A DNA stretch of 64,000 nt from Bacteroidota bacterium (GTDB lineage: Bacteria > Bacteroidota > Bacteroidia > Flavobacteriales > Weeksellaceae): positions 1-64,000 of the forward strand of contig JAEWOS010000011.1 of assembly GCA_023460855.1 (NCBI GenBank), given 5' to 3'. Below the pieces are notes generated by a model that worked only from the letters and a program-made list of their open reading frames with translations, made no database searches and had not been told where the DNA came from. A program made the position numbers and the translations under genes. Positions 44,417 to 53,027 of this stretch are shown here, piece after piece (within the stretch, counting starts at the first letter, position 1; every line of letters starts with the position of its first letter).

Positions 44417-44424
44417 TATCTTTG
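44417..44424 (+). promoter_or_regulatory. Candidate -7 box (TATCTTTG) upstream of thyA
   Basis: It matches TAnnTTTG 16 bases before the thyA ATG, at a distance typical of a short leader. The -33 region is T-rich without a clear TTG. Confidence 0.55.
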
Positions 44425-44440
44425 GGACAATTCCTTTATC

Positions 44441-45235
44441 ATGCAAAATTACCTCGGGCTTTTACAACATATTTTAGATCACGGAACAGATAAAACCGAC
44501 CGCACCGGAACCGGTACGAGAAGCGTTTTTGGTTATCAATTGCGGTACGATTTATCCAAAGGTTTTCCTCTGGTGACCACAAAAAAAGTACATCTGAAAT
44601 CTATCATTTACGAGCTTTTATGGTTTCTGAAAGGCGATACCAATATTCAGTATCTGAATGAAAACGGTGTTTCTATCTGGGATGAATGGGCCGATGAAGA
44701 CGGAAATCTGGGTCCGGTTTATGGAGCGCAGTGGCGCAGCTGGCGTGGCGCAGATAACAAAATCGTCGATCAGTTTTCACAGGTAATCGAAGAAATTAAG
44801 AAAAATCCGGATTCGCGCCGGCTGATTGTTTCGGCCTGGAATGCTGCGGAAATTCCGAATATGGCTTTGGCACCATGCCATACGATGTTTCAGTTTTATG
44901 TAGCTGACGGAAAACTGTCGCTGCAGCTGTATCAGAGAAGTGCTGACGTATTTCTCGGTGTGCCGTTTAATATTGCAAGTTACGCGCTTCTTACCATGAT
45001 GGTTGCACAGGTTTGCGGACTCGAAGCCGGGGATTATGTGCACAGTTTCGGCGATGTTCATATTTATAACAATCACTTTGAACAGGTTAAAAGACAGCTT
45101 TCCCGTGATCCGCGTCCGTTGCCGGTCATGAAGATCAATCCTGAAATTAAAGATATTTTCGGTTTCGATTTTGAAGATTTTACACTGGAAAATTATGATC
45201 CGCATCCGGGAATTAAAGCTCCTGTGGCAGTCTGA
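44441..45235 (+). CDS. thyA: Thymidylate synthase
   Basis: A 264-residue ThyA, the same length as the E. coli enzyme. It shows [11 protein letters not shown] (dUMP phosphate loop), GPVYGAQWR, the catalytic cysteine in [12 protein letters not shown] (C146), [21 protein letters not shown] and the terminal [11 protein letters not shown]. It methylates dUMP to dTMP with methylene-tetrahydrofolate. It has its own -7 box and is unrelated to the polysaccharide loci. No folA (dihydrofolate reductase) gene follows within the window, although it is a common neighbour. Confidence 0.97.
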   Translation: MQNYLGLLQHILDHGTDKTDRTGTGTRSVFGYQLRYDLSKGFPLVTTKKVHLKSIIYELLWFLKGDTNIQYLNENGVSIWDEWADEDGNLGPVYGAQWRSWRGADNKIVDQFSQVIEEIKKNPDSRRLIVSAWNAAEIPNMALAPCHTMFQFYVADGKLSLQLYQRSADVFLGVPFNIASYALLTMMVAQVCGLEAGDYVHSFGDVHIYNNHFEQVKRQLSRDPRPLPVMKINPEIKDIFGFDFEDFTLENYDPHPGIKAPVAV

Positions 45236-45321
45236 TTCTGCTTAACAACACAAACGCATTTCACGCCCCTGATTTTGTAACAATTCCAGCTATTGTTCGA
45301 CTGATTTACAGTCACATTATC

Positions 45322-46638
45322 ATGAAATCAGCGCTTTTTATCATCAGCATTTTGCTTTGCTCTGTTTTGTATGGTCAGTCTTTTCAGCGGGCAGATCTCG
45401 ATCAGTATTTTGATGCGCTGGAGAAAAACGACAAGTTTATGGGAACCGCAGCAGTTTCTGTTAACGGAAGATTGCTGTATTCACGCTCGGTTGGTTTTGC
45501 TGATGCTGATCGTCAAATAAAAAATACAACTGCTACGAAATACCGGACCGGTTCTGTTTCCAAGATGTACACCGCCGTTCTTACTTTACAGGCGATCGAA
45601 GAAAACAGATTAACGCTGAACACCAGGCTATCAGAATTTTTTCCGGAGATTAAGAATTCTGAAAAGATTACAGTCGAACATTTGCTTCGCCACCGCAGCG
45701 GAATTCATGATTTTACCGATTCGCCGGCATTTGCGTTTTATTACCGTTCGCCAAATTCATCAAAGCATATTATCGAAAGAATTGAAGAAGCAGGTTCTGA
45801 TTTTGAACCCGGAACGAAGATGAGCTACAGCAATTCCAATTATTCGCTGCTGACCTACATTTTGGAGCAGATCTACAGTAAAACCTATTCAGAACTGCTG
45901 TCACAGAAGATTACAGGTCCGCTGAAATTAGAAAATACGTTCTTAGGTTCAAAAATAAATATAGAAAATGGGGAGGCGTTCTCGTACAGAATGCTATCTG
46001 AACCTTTTAAAATGCCGGAAACGGATATGTCTGTTCCAACCGGAGCAGGCGCAATTGTTTCCACTTCGGAAGATTTGCTGAAATTTATTGAGCAATTATT
46101 GCAGGGTGACTTATTGTCCGAAGGTTCGCTGCAAAAGATGAAAACGATGAAGGAAGGTTACGGACTTGGCATTTTTGCGGTAAAACATGATGAAAGTGAA
46201 GGATTTGGGCATAACGGAAGTATCGACGGATTTCAGTCGGAACTGTTTTATTTTCCAACGACAGAAATTTCTGTAACAATACTTTCCAACGGCAGTGCAG
46301 TTCCTGTGAAAAATATCAGAAATACAGTTCTGGACGCTGTAAGCGGAAAAGCTATAAAACATCCTGATTTTGAGGGCGTTAAAGTTCCTCAGGAAATTCT
46401 TGAGCGATATTCAGGAGTTTATTCGGCGCCGGATTTTCCGCTAAAAATAAACATCAGCAACCGCAATGCAAAACTTTACGGACAGGCAACAGGACAGGGA
46501 GAATTTGAGTTAACCGCAACCTCGGAACGTGTTTTTACGTTCGAAAGCGCAGATATTACGATCTCCTTCAGTGAAAACGGAGATGAGATGACGCTGAATC
46601 AGTACGGTCGCGTTACAGGATTTAAAAAAGAAAAATAA
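45322..46638 (+). CDS. Secreted serine hydrolase, class C beta-lactamase/penicillin-binding fold
   Basis: A 438-residue protein with a signal peptide (LFIISILLCSVLYGQS, cleavage near residue 20). The catalytic SxxK is SVSK in RTGSVSKMY (S78, K81) and the YxN motif is in MSYSNSNYSLL; HNGSIDGF takes the place of the KTG box. A C-terminal lipocalin-like beta domain (about 340-438) follows. Such proteins are peptidases or esterases acting in the periplasm; true beta-lactamase activity is not implied. The small gene downstream starts 2 bases after its stop. Confidence 0.87.
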   Translation: MKSALFIISILLCSVLYGQSFQRADLDQYFDALEKNDKFMGTAAVSVNGRLLYSRSVGFADADRQIKNTTATKYRTGSVSKMYTAVLTLQAIEENRLTLNTRLSEFFPEIKNSEKITVEHLLRHRSGIHDFTDSPAFAFYYRSPNSSKHIIERIEEAGSDFEPGTKMSYSNSNYSLLTYILEQIYSKTYSELLSQKITGPLKLENTFLGSKINIENGEAFSYRMLSEPFKMPETDMSVPTGAGAIVSTSEDLLKFIEQLLQGDLLSEGSLQKMKTMKEGYGLGIFAVKHDESEGFGHNGSIDGFQSELFYFPTTEISVTILSNGSAVPVKNIRNTVLDAVSGKAIKHPDFEGVKVPQEILERYSGVYSAPDFPLKINISNRNAKLYGQATGQGEFELTATSERVFTFESADITISFSENGDEMTLNQYGRVTGFKKEK

Positions 46639-46640
46639 AA

Positions 46641-46868
46641 ATGAAATATTTAAAAGTTACGCTGGATCAGCAGCAAGATCCGGCAACAATTCAACAGCTG
46701 ATGCAGTTGATTAAAGGAGTTGCAAATGTAGAAATCATCAATGAAGAACATCCCGAAAGCGAACTGAAAAAAGCATTCAACAAAAGCCGGGAACAGCTGA
46801 AAAAAGGAGAATACGAAACCATCGTCAGCGATATTTTTGACATTCTGATTTCTCCGAAGCAAAAATAA
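46641..46868 (+). CDS. Small conserved hypothetical protein, antitoxin-like (DUF2683-like)
   Basis: A 75-residue soluble protein: an N-terminal beta-alpha unit (KYLKVTLDQQQDPATIQQLMQLI) and a charged C-terminal helix (KKAFNKSREQLKKGEYETI). The layout resembles small antitoxins of the DUF2683 type, in which an S..Q...G..... segment near the C-terminus is common. No RelE/ParE-type toxin gene is adjacent (a serine hydrolase lies upstream, a peptidase downstream), so it would be an orphan. The call rests on pattern likeness only. Confidence 0.55.
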   Translation: MKYLKVTLDQQQDPATIQQLMQLIKGVANVEIINEEHPESELKKAFNKSREQLKKGEYETIVSDIFDILISPKQK

Positions 46869-46899
46869 TTTTCAAATTTTAACGAATAAAATTCTGCAT

Positions 46900-49410
46900 A
46901 TGAAAAAAATGCTGATTTCGGCTTTACTGCTTGCCGCTGTCTTCAATTTTAACGGCGTTTACGCACAAACTGAAACTTCCGGAAGAGAACCGGTTTACAG
47001 AGCCACAGCTACAAAACTCACCGAACTGAAACATACGAAGCTGAAAGTCGGTTTCGATTATGAAAAGGAACAGATGAACGGAGAAGCCTGGATTACGGCT
47101 GCACCGTATTTTTATTCCCAGAACGAGCTTGTACTCGATGCGAAAGCCATGCTCATTCACGAAGTAGCTCTTGAAACCGGTGGAAAAAAAGCGCCGTTGA
47201 AGTACACCTACACCAACGATCAGCTTAAAATTTCACTGGATAAACCGTATCAGAAAAATCAGGATTACACGGTGTATATTAAATATACGGCCCGTCCCAA
47301 CGAAGTGAAACCGGGAGGAAGCGCTGCTATCACGGATAATAAAGGACTTTACTTCATTAATTCCGACGGCAAAGAAACCGGTAAGCCGACCCAAATCTGG
47401 ACACAGGGTGAAACGGAATCTTCTTCTGCGTGGTTTCCGACGATCGATAAACCAAATCAGAAAACCACTCAGGAAATTTTCATGACCGTTCCTGATAAGT
47501 ACGTCACGCTGTCGAATGGTGAACTGAAATCTTCGGTAAAATCGGGCAGCGGACTGCGTACCGATCACTGGGTGATGAACAAGAAACATGCACCTTATCT
47601 GTTTTTCATGGGAGTTGGTGAATATGCCGTGGTCAAGGATAAATGGAGAAATATTCCGGTGGATTATTATGTGGAGAAAGAATTTGAACCTGTTGCCAAA
47701 CAGATTTTCGGAAATACACCCGAAATGCTCGAGTTCTTTTCGAAAAAACTGGGTTATGATTATCCGTGGAATAAATATTCGCAGATGGTTGCTCGCGATT
47801 ACGTTTCCGGAGCAATGGAAAATACGACGGCTACACTTCATGCAGAAGCTGCACAGCAGCACGCAGGCGATCTTGTTGATGAAAACACCTGGGAAGATGT
47901 GATCGCGCACGAAATTTTCCACCACTGGTTCGGAAATCTGGTAACTACAGAAAGCTGGAGCAACCTTACCGTTAATGAATCTTTCGCGAATTACTCAGAA
48001 TATCTCTGGAACGAGCATAAGTACGGAAAAGATATAGCAGATTACGGACTGATGAAGGCGCTGCAGGTTTATCATCTCGATCCGTCGCTTGCGGGACGCG
48101 ATCTGGTGCGTTTCAATTACCGTCACAAAGAAGATATGTTCGATATGGTTTCCTATAATAAAGGAGGCGGAATTCTTCACATGCTGAGAAATTATCTCGG
48201 TGACGAAGCTTTTTTTGGCGGACTCAACAAATTTCTGAAAGACAACGAATACCGCACCGGCGAAGCACATCAGATCAGGCTTGCTCTTGAAGCTGTTTCC
48301 GGTCGCGATCTGAACTGGTTTTTTAATCAGTGGTTTTTTGGAAGCGGACATCCGAAACTTTCGTCCACACAGAGTTACGATCCGGTGAAAAAAGAAGTGA
48401 CGGTTGCAGTAAATCAAAGTCAGAGCACACCTTTTGAATTTCCTCTGGCAATTGACATTTACGAAAACGGAAAACCTTCCAGAAAAAATATCTGGGTTCA
48501 GGCGAAGAGCAAGAACGAATTCCGGTTTGCGGCAAATACGAATCCGCAGTTTGTAAATCTGAATGCAGACGGAATTCTCGTTTCAGAAATCAGCGATAAC
48601 AAAACAGCAGACCAGCTTTTTCAGCAGTATAATGGTTCGAAGGAATTTCTAAGCAGATACAGAGCCGTGGATGCAGCAGGAAAGTTGCTAGAAAAAGATG
48701 ACGCAGCACTGAAAACAATTACTGCTGCACTAAAAGATCCGAATTTCAGAATCAGAATGAAGGCAGTTTCAGCTCTCGATCTTTCAAAATCTGCACAGGC
48801 GAAGCAAACCGCTGCGGAAGTGGAAAAAATGGCCACTTCGGATCCTAAAACGCTGGTTCAGGCGGCTGCACTTGCAGCGTTGATCAAAACCAATGACAGA
48901 AAGCATCTTCCTCTTTTCGAAAGACAGATTTCATCAGCATCAAGTGCAGTGAAAGCTGCATCATTTGCGGGAATCGCAATGGCGGATCCGTCAAAAGCTG
49001 TCGCAGCGTCCGAAAAACTGGAACTCAAAACCATTTCAGATGAACTGTCGTCGGTTCTGCTGCCTGTAATTGTTGACAATAAAATTGAAAAACTGTATCC
49101 GGCAATCGGAACTACTGTAGCATTTTACCCGTTCATCAAGTTTCAGGATCCGCCGCTCGGAAATACCGCAGAACAGGGATTCAACCTGATCATGAGCAGC
49201 GACAATCTGAAAGCCACGGAAAGTGTTACAAAAATCCTGGGCCAGGCAAAAGGACAGCTTTCACAGAATCCACAGGCGAAAATGATGATTCAGAATATAC
49301 TGAAAGACGGTCTTGCGAAGAAAATGCAGGTGCTGAAAAGCAATCCGCAGGCTCCGACCATAAACCGGCAGGTTGATTTGCTGAATGAAGCGATTGACGC
49401 CTACAAATAA
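46900..49410 (+). CDS. M1-family aminopeptidase (zinc metallopeptidase)
   Basis: An 836-residue protein with a signal peptide (ALLLAAVFNFNGVYAQ). The N-terminal beta saddle is followed by the exopeptidase loop GAMENTT and the zinc site HEIFHHW (H337, E338, H341) with the distal glutamate in NESFANY (E360). The C-terminal half (from about 560) is helical and HEAT-like. It removes N-terminal residues from peptides, probably in the periplasm. A bidirectional terminator separates it from the opposing NamZ-like gene. Confidence 0.93.
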   Translation: MKKMLISALLLAAVFNFNGVYAQTETSGREPVYRATATKLTELKHTKLKVGFDYEKEQMNGEAWITAAPYFYSQNELVLDAKAMLIHEVALETGGKKAPLKYTYTNDQLKISLDKPYQKNQDYTVYIKYTARPNEVKPGGSAAITDNKGLYFINSDGKETGKPTQIWTQGETESSSAWFPTIDKPNQKTTQEIFMTVPDKYVTLSNGELKSSVKSGSGLRTDHWVMNKKHAPYLFFMGVGEYAVVKDKWRNIPVDYYVEKEFEPVAKQIFGNTPEMLEFFSKKLGYDYPWNKYSQMVARDYVSGAMENTTATLHAEAAQQHAGDLVDENTWEDVIAHEIFHHWFGNLVTTESWSNLTVNESFANYSEYLWNEHKYGKDIADYGLMKALQVYHLDPSLAGRDLVRFNYRHKEDMFDMVSYNKGGGILHMLRNYLGDEAFFGGLNKFLKDNEYRTGEAHQIRLALEAVSGRDLNWFFNQWFFGSGHPKLSSTQSYDPVKKEVTVAVNQSQSTPFEFPLAIDIYENGKPSRKNIWVQAKSKNEFRFAANTNPQFVNLNADGILVSEISDNKTADQLFQQYNGSKEFLSRYRAVDAAGKLLEKDDAALKTITAALKDPNFRIRMKAVSALDLSKSAQAKQTAAEVEKMATSDPKTLVQAAALAALIKTNDRKHLPLFERQISSASSAVKAASFAGIAMADPSKAVAASEKLELKTISDELSSVLLPVIVDNKIEKLYPAIGTTVAFYPFIKFQDPPLGNTAEQGFNLIMSSDNLKATESVTKILGQAKGQLSQNPQAKMMIQNILKDGLAKKMQVLKSNPQAPTINRQVDLLNEAIDAYK

Positions 49411-49417
49411 ATAAAGT

Positions 49418-49445
49418 AAGAGCTGCAAAATTTGCAGCTCTTTTA
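49418..49445. terminator. Bidirectional Rho-independent terminator between convergent genes
   Basis: Stem AAGAGCTGCAAA / TTTGCAGCTCTT followed by TTTATTTT on the plus strand and preceded by an A-rich stretch. It serves the peptidase gene and possibly the opposing NamZ-like gene ending at 49477. Confidence 0.85.
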
Positions 49446-49476
49446 TTTTACAAATAATATTTAGACAGATCGGGAA

Positions 49477-50670
49477 TCAGTCTTCGTAAACAATATATTT
49501 TGCACGGATTGCGCTGTATTTCTCAAGATCTGCTTTCCAGGAATCCCGGATTTCCTGTTCCGTTTCACCAGCGATAATCTGTTTGCGGAGTTCGTCTGTT
49601 CCGGCGAGTTTATCAAAGAACAGATTGGACAAAAAGAAATTCTGCTGCGGATTTTTGTAAGCTTTATAGGATTTCAGCAGCCATTCCAGATTGAGTTTTC
49701 TTAAATCTGTAGTGTAATTGCTGAGGTTTTCACCGTAGCAGGTTTTTCCGTTCAGGAACGGATCTTTTGCACCATAATTTGGTCTGGGTGTAAACTGATA
49801 GGGCAGGCCTTTTGTCCAGGGAGAACCATAAATCTGAAACGGAAGCTCCGTGCCGCGTCCCACGGAAACCTGGGTGCCTTCAAAAAAGCAAAGGCTTGGA
49901 TACAGATTGATCGACACGTCATTCGGGAGATTGGGTGAAGGTCTTTCCGAAATTTCATAGCGCGAATTTTTGTTGTAGCCCTGCATCGGAATCAGGGTGT
50001 AATTAGCGGTAAGTCCTTTCTGTAGCCACTTTTCGCCGTTCACCATTTTGCCGTACTCGCCAATCGTGAGTCCGTAAACTACCGGAACATTGTGCATTCC
50101 GACAAAACTTTTCCATTTATTTTTCAGAACCGGACCGTCAATATAACCGTCGTGCGGATTTGGCCTGTCCAGCACCATCACTTCAATTCCGTTTTCTGCG
50201 GCTGCTTCCATGACGTAAGTAAGCGTGGAAATATAAGTATAAAACCGAACACCAACATCCTGAATATCAAAAAGAACGACATCAATGCCCTGCAACTGCT
50301 GTTTTGTTGGTTTTTTATTATTTCCGTACAGGGAAACAATCGGAACTCCGGTTTTTGTATCGACTCCGTTTTTTACGTGTTCGCCTGCATCTGCATTCCC
50401 ACGGAAACCGTGTTCCGGCGCAAAAATGGACTTCACTTTTACTTTACTGGCAACCAGAAAATCCACTAGATGCGTTTGATCATTCATCAGTCCGGTCTGG
50501 TTGGTCACCACGCCAATTGTTTTATTTTGGAGAAGCGGCAGGTAAAGCTCCGGTCTGTCGGCTCCGGTTTTGAAGCAGTCTGCCTTTGCAGTTTGCGCTT
50601 TGCATGAGACAAAACTGAAAATGGTTAGCGCAGTTATAAGTAAATTTTTAAATTTGACGTCTAAAATCAT
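49477..50670 (-). CDS. namZ: NamZ-like (DUF1343) exo-beta-N-acetylmuramidase lipoprotein
   Basis: A 397-residue lipoprotein with the lipobox FVSC (mature start CKAQ). The DUF1343 signatures are GVVTNQTGLMNDQTHLVDFL, FAPEHGFRGNADAGEHV, LFDIQDVGVRFYTYISTL and DRPNPHDGYIDGP. The family includes NamZ, an exo-N-acetylmuramidase used in peptidoglycan turnover. It is divergent from the permease gene starting at 50675, with only four bases between the proposed starts; its own promoter must therefore lie within the permease reading frame. Confidence 0.87.
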   Translation of the reverse strand: MILDVKFKNLLITALTIFSFVSCKAQTAKADCFKTGADRPELYLPLLQNKTIGVVTNQTGLMNDQTHLVDFLVASKVKVKSIFAPEHGFRGNADAGEHVKNGVDTKTGVPIVSLYGNNKKPTKQQLQGIDVVLFDIQDVGVRFYTYISTLTYVMEAAAENGIEVMVLDRPNPHDGYIDGPVLKNKWKSFVGMHNVPVVYGLTIGEYGKMVNGEKWLQKGLTANYTLIPMQGYNKNSRYEISERPSPNLPNDVSINLYPSLCFFEGTQVSVGRGTELPFQIYGSPWTKGLPYQFTPRPNYGAKDPFLNGKTCYGENLSNYTTDLRKLNLEWLLKSYKAYKNPQQNFFLSNLFFDKLAGTDELRKQIIAGETEQEIRDSWKADLEKYSAIRAKYIVYED

Positions 50671-50674
50671 CGGA

Positions 50675-51904
50675 TTGAATTTTCCCTTTTATTTCTCCAA
50701 AAAGATAGCTTTTTCCAAAGATAACAAAAATAATCTCTCACGGGTGATCATCTTTATTGGCCGGCTTTCTGTAGCATTAGGGATTATAGTTTCGCTGCTC
50801 ACGGTGTCAATAGGTTTCGGTTCCAAACAGGCCATAAAGGAAAGAATGGCGGATTTCAGCGGACACATTAATATTAAGTCGAAACGGTCCAATTCCTCTT
50901 ATGATTCATCAGTTCTGGATAAAGAGGGGCTGAAACTGAAAGAAATTACTGCCAATCCGCAGATTGCAGGTCTGCAGAAATATGCAACAGCTACAGGAAT
51001 TCTGCGGAATGAGCACAATTTTGCGGGAATTATTTTCAAAGGTGTCGGAAATGATTTCGATCACAAAAGATTCAAAAAATTTCTGATTGCGGGAGAAACG
51101 CCTAAAGTCACCGAGAAAGGTTACAACCACGGCATCGTGCTTTCCGAAAAAATAGCCGCCGACCTGCATCTTAAAGTGAAGGACAGCATTGTTGCGATAT
51201 TCTCCAGACAGAATGAGAATGTTATCTACCGGAAGTTTGAAGTGATTGGTGTGTATAAAACCGATATAAAAATGATTGATGATCAGTATGTTATTGGTGG
51301 AATCAATCATGTTCGGCGAATCCTTGATCTGGAAAAGGATGATGTTGGCGGAATGGATGTCTTTCTGAAAAATGTGAATAACATCGACAAAGTTGCACCG
51401 GAAATCGATCAGGAAGTCGGTATCAAGAATTATGTGGAAACGGCAACTTCCAAATATCCGCAGATTATGGACATGATCAGTATTTTCGATAATAACATCG
51501 CGATTATCATCATCATTATGCTGATCGTGGTGATTATCAACATTGTGATGGTGCTGCTTTTTCTGATTATCGAGCGGACAAACTCTATCGGACTTCTGAA
51601 AACACTTGGCTCGAGTAACGGACAGATCCGGAGAATCTTTATCAATTATACGCTCCTCATTATGATTCCGGGTTTGATTATCGGGAATGTGATCGGGCTG
51701 CTTTTACTCACTTTGCAGAAGGTTTTTGGAATCGTGACGCTGAATCCGGAGGAATATTATATCAGTACGGTTCCGGTTGATCTGAATCCTCTAATTCCGT
51801 TGCTTATTTCTGCAGGAATTCTGCTTATTTCTGCAGTTGCACTGATTGTCCCAAGTTATCTGATCAGCAAAATTTCACCGGTGAAGTCGCTGCGCTACAG
51901 CTAA
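50675..51904 (+). CDS. ABC transporter permease, LolC/LolE/FtsX family
   Basis: About 409 residues from a proposed TTG at 50675 (LNFPFYFSKKIAFSKDNKNNLSRV is the usual family start). Helix 1 is VIIFIGRLSVALGIIVSLLTV, a MacB-like periplasmic domain follows, and three helices occupy the C-terminal 150 residues with the FtsX-type NSIGLLKTLGSSNGQIRRIF. In-frame ATGs at 50570 and 50621 exist but would extend into the divergent lipoprotein gene with residues unlike the family. It probably acts in lipoprotein release or transport; no ATPase gene is adjacent. Confidence 0.83.
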   Translation: MNFPFYFSKKIAFSKDNKNNLSRVIIFIGRLSVALGIIVSLLTVSIGFGSKQAIKERMADFSGHINIKSKRSNSSYDSSVLDKEGLKLKEITANPQIAGLQKYATATGILRNEHNFAGIIFKGVGNDFDHKRFKKFLIAGETPKVTEKGYNHGIVLSEKIAADLHLKVKDSIVAIFSRQNENVIYRKFEVIGVYKTDIKMIDDQYVIGGINHVRRILDLEKDDVGGMDVFLKNVNNIDKVAPEIDQEVGIKNYVETATSKYPQIMDMISIFDNNIAIIIIIMLIVVIINIVMVLLFLIIERTNSIGLLKTLGSSNGQIRRIFINYTLLIMIPGLIIGNVIGLLLLTLQKVFGIVTLNPEEYYISTVPVDLNPLIPLLISAGILLISAVALIVPSYLISKISPVKSLRYS

Positions 51905-51915
51905 TTTATTAGCCT

Positions 51916-51923
51916 TATCTTTG
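51916..51923 (+). promoter_or_regulatory. Candidate -7 box (TATCTTTG) upstream of the cysteine synthase gene
   Basis: It matches TAnnTTTG, 32 bases before the ATG at 51956. No TTG at the expected distance is seen. Confidence 0.5.
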
Positions 51924-51955
51924 CACCCTGAAATTAATTCATAAACAAATTCTTA

Positions 51956-52936
51956 ATGAAATACGCTCAAAATATTCTTGAAACCATAGGCAATACGCCC
52001 TTGGTGAAGCTAAATAAAGTGCTTGGTGACGATTTTCCTGCACTGGTCCTGGCAAAACTGGAAACCTTCAATCCCGGGAATTCTGTAAAGGACAGAATGG
52101 CGGTAAAAATGGTAGAAGATGCTGAAAAGGACGGCCGTTTGAAACCGGGTGGAACAATAATCGAAGGTACTTCCGGAAATACCGGAATGGGACTTGCGCT
52201 TGCCGCAATTGTTAAAGGTTATAAATGCATTTTTGTTACCAATTCCAAGCAGTCCAAGGAGAAAGTTGATGTTTTAAAAGCGATGGGTGCAGAAGTAGTG
52301 GTGTGTCCGACAGATGTGAAGCCTACCGACCCGAGATCTTATTATTCCGTTTCCAAAAGACTGGCAAGTGAAACAGAAAACGGATGGTATGTCAATCAGT
52401 ATGATAATCTATCCAACCGTGATGCGCATTACGAAGAAACTGCACCTGAAATCTGGGAACAGACCGAAGGAAAGCTTACCCATTTTGTTGTAGGAGCAGG
52501 AACAGGCGGAACCATCACGGGATGTGGAAAATATTTCAAGGAAAAAAATCCTGACGTTGAAATTATCGGTGTGGATACGTACGGTTCTATCCTAAAGGAA
52601 ATCCACGAAACGGGTGAAATCAAACTGGAAAATGCATATTCCTATATTACTGAAGGAATCGGTGAAGACATTCTTCCGGAGAATTATGATATGTCTGTAA
52701 TCGATCATTTCGAAAAAGTAACCGATAAAGACGGTGCTGTTTATGCGAGAAAACTTGCAAAAGAAGAAGGGATTTTCTGCGGTTATTCAGCAGGAAGTGC
52801 CATCGCCGCAATTAAGCAGATGCAGGACCGTTTTACGAAAGACGATGTTATCGTGGTGCTGCTGCACGATCACGGTTCGCGATATGTTGCAAAAGTTTAT
52901 AATGACGACTGGATGAAAGAACAAGGGTGGCTATAA
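51956..52936 (+). CDS. Cysteine synthase (O-acetylserine sulfhydrylase), PLP fold type II
   Basis: A 326-residue enzyme. The PLP lysine is in NPGNSVKDRMA; the substrate loop is TSGNTGMGLA and the phosphate-binding loop GAGTGGTITG. It forms cysteine from O-acetylserine and sulfide. Whether it is closer to CysK or CysM is not clear from motifs alone. It has its own promoter, and a terminator stem begins within its last codons. Confidence 0.92.
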   Translation: MKYAQNILETIGNTPLVKLNKVLGDDFPALVLAKLETFNPGNSVKDRMAVKMVEDAEKDGRLKPGGTIIEGTSGNTGMGLALAAIVKGYKCIFVTNSKQSKEKVDVLKAMGAEVVVCPTDVKPTDPRSYYSVSKRLASETENGWYVNQYDNLSNRDAHYEETAPEIWEQTEGKLTHFVVGAGTGGTITGCGKYFKEKNPDVEIIGVDTYGSILKEIHETGEIKLENAYSYITEGIGEDILPENYDMSVIDHFEKVTDKDGAVYARKLAKEEGIFCGYSAGSAIAAIKQMQDRFTKDDVIVVLLHDHGSRYVAKVYNDDWMKEQGWL

Positions 52937-52950
52937 AGCCACTTTTTTTT
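52927..52950 (+). terminator. Rho-independent terminator overlapping the cysteine synthase stop codon
   Basis: Stem GTGGCT / AGCCAC with loop ATAA followed by eight T. The 5' arm includes the last sense codons and the loop contains the TAA stop. Confidence 0.82.
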
Positions 52951-52993
52951 ATATAATATGTTAAATTATATGCCCGGAAATGCAAAGTTTTAT

Positions 52994-53001
52994 TAAATTT
53001 G
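52994..53001 (+). promoter_or_regulatory. Candidate -7 box (TAAATTTG) upstream of the T9SS type B protein
   Basis: It matches TAnnTTTG 26 bases before the ATG at 53028. No good TTG partner is seen. Confidence 0.5.
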
Positions 53002-53027
53002 TGGGAATTACATAGAAAATTTAAAAA

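Noticed and set aside
47233..47925. 230-codon minus-strand open frame
   Set aside because: It is antisense to the M1 peptidase zinc-site region, which is unambiguous.
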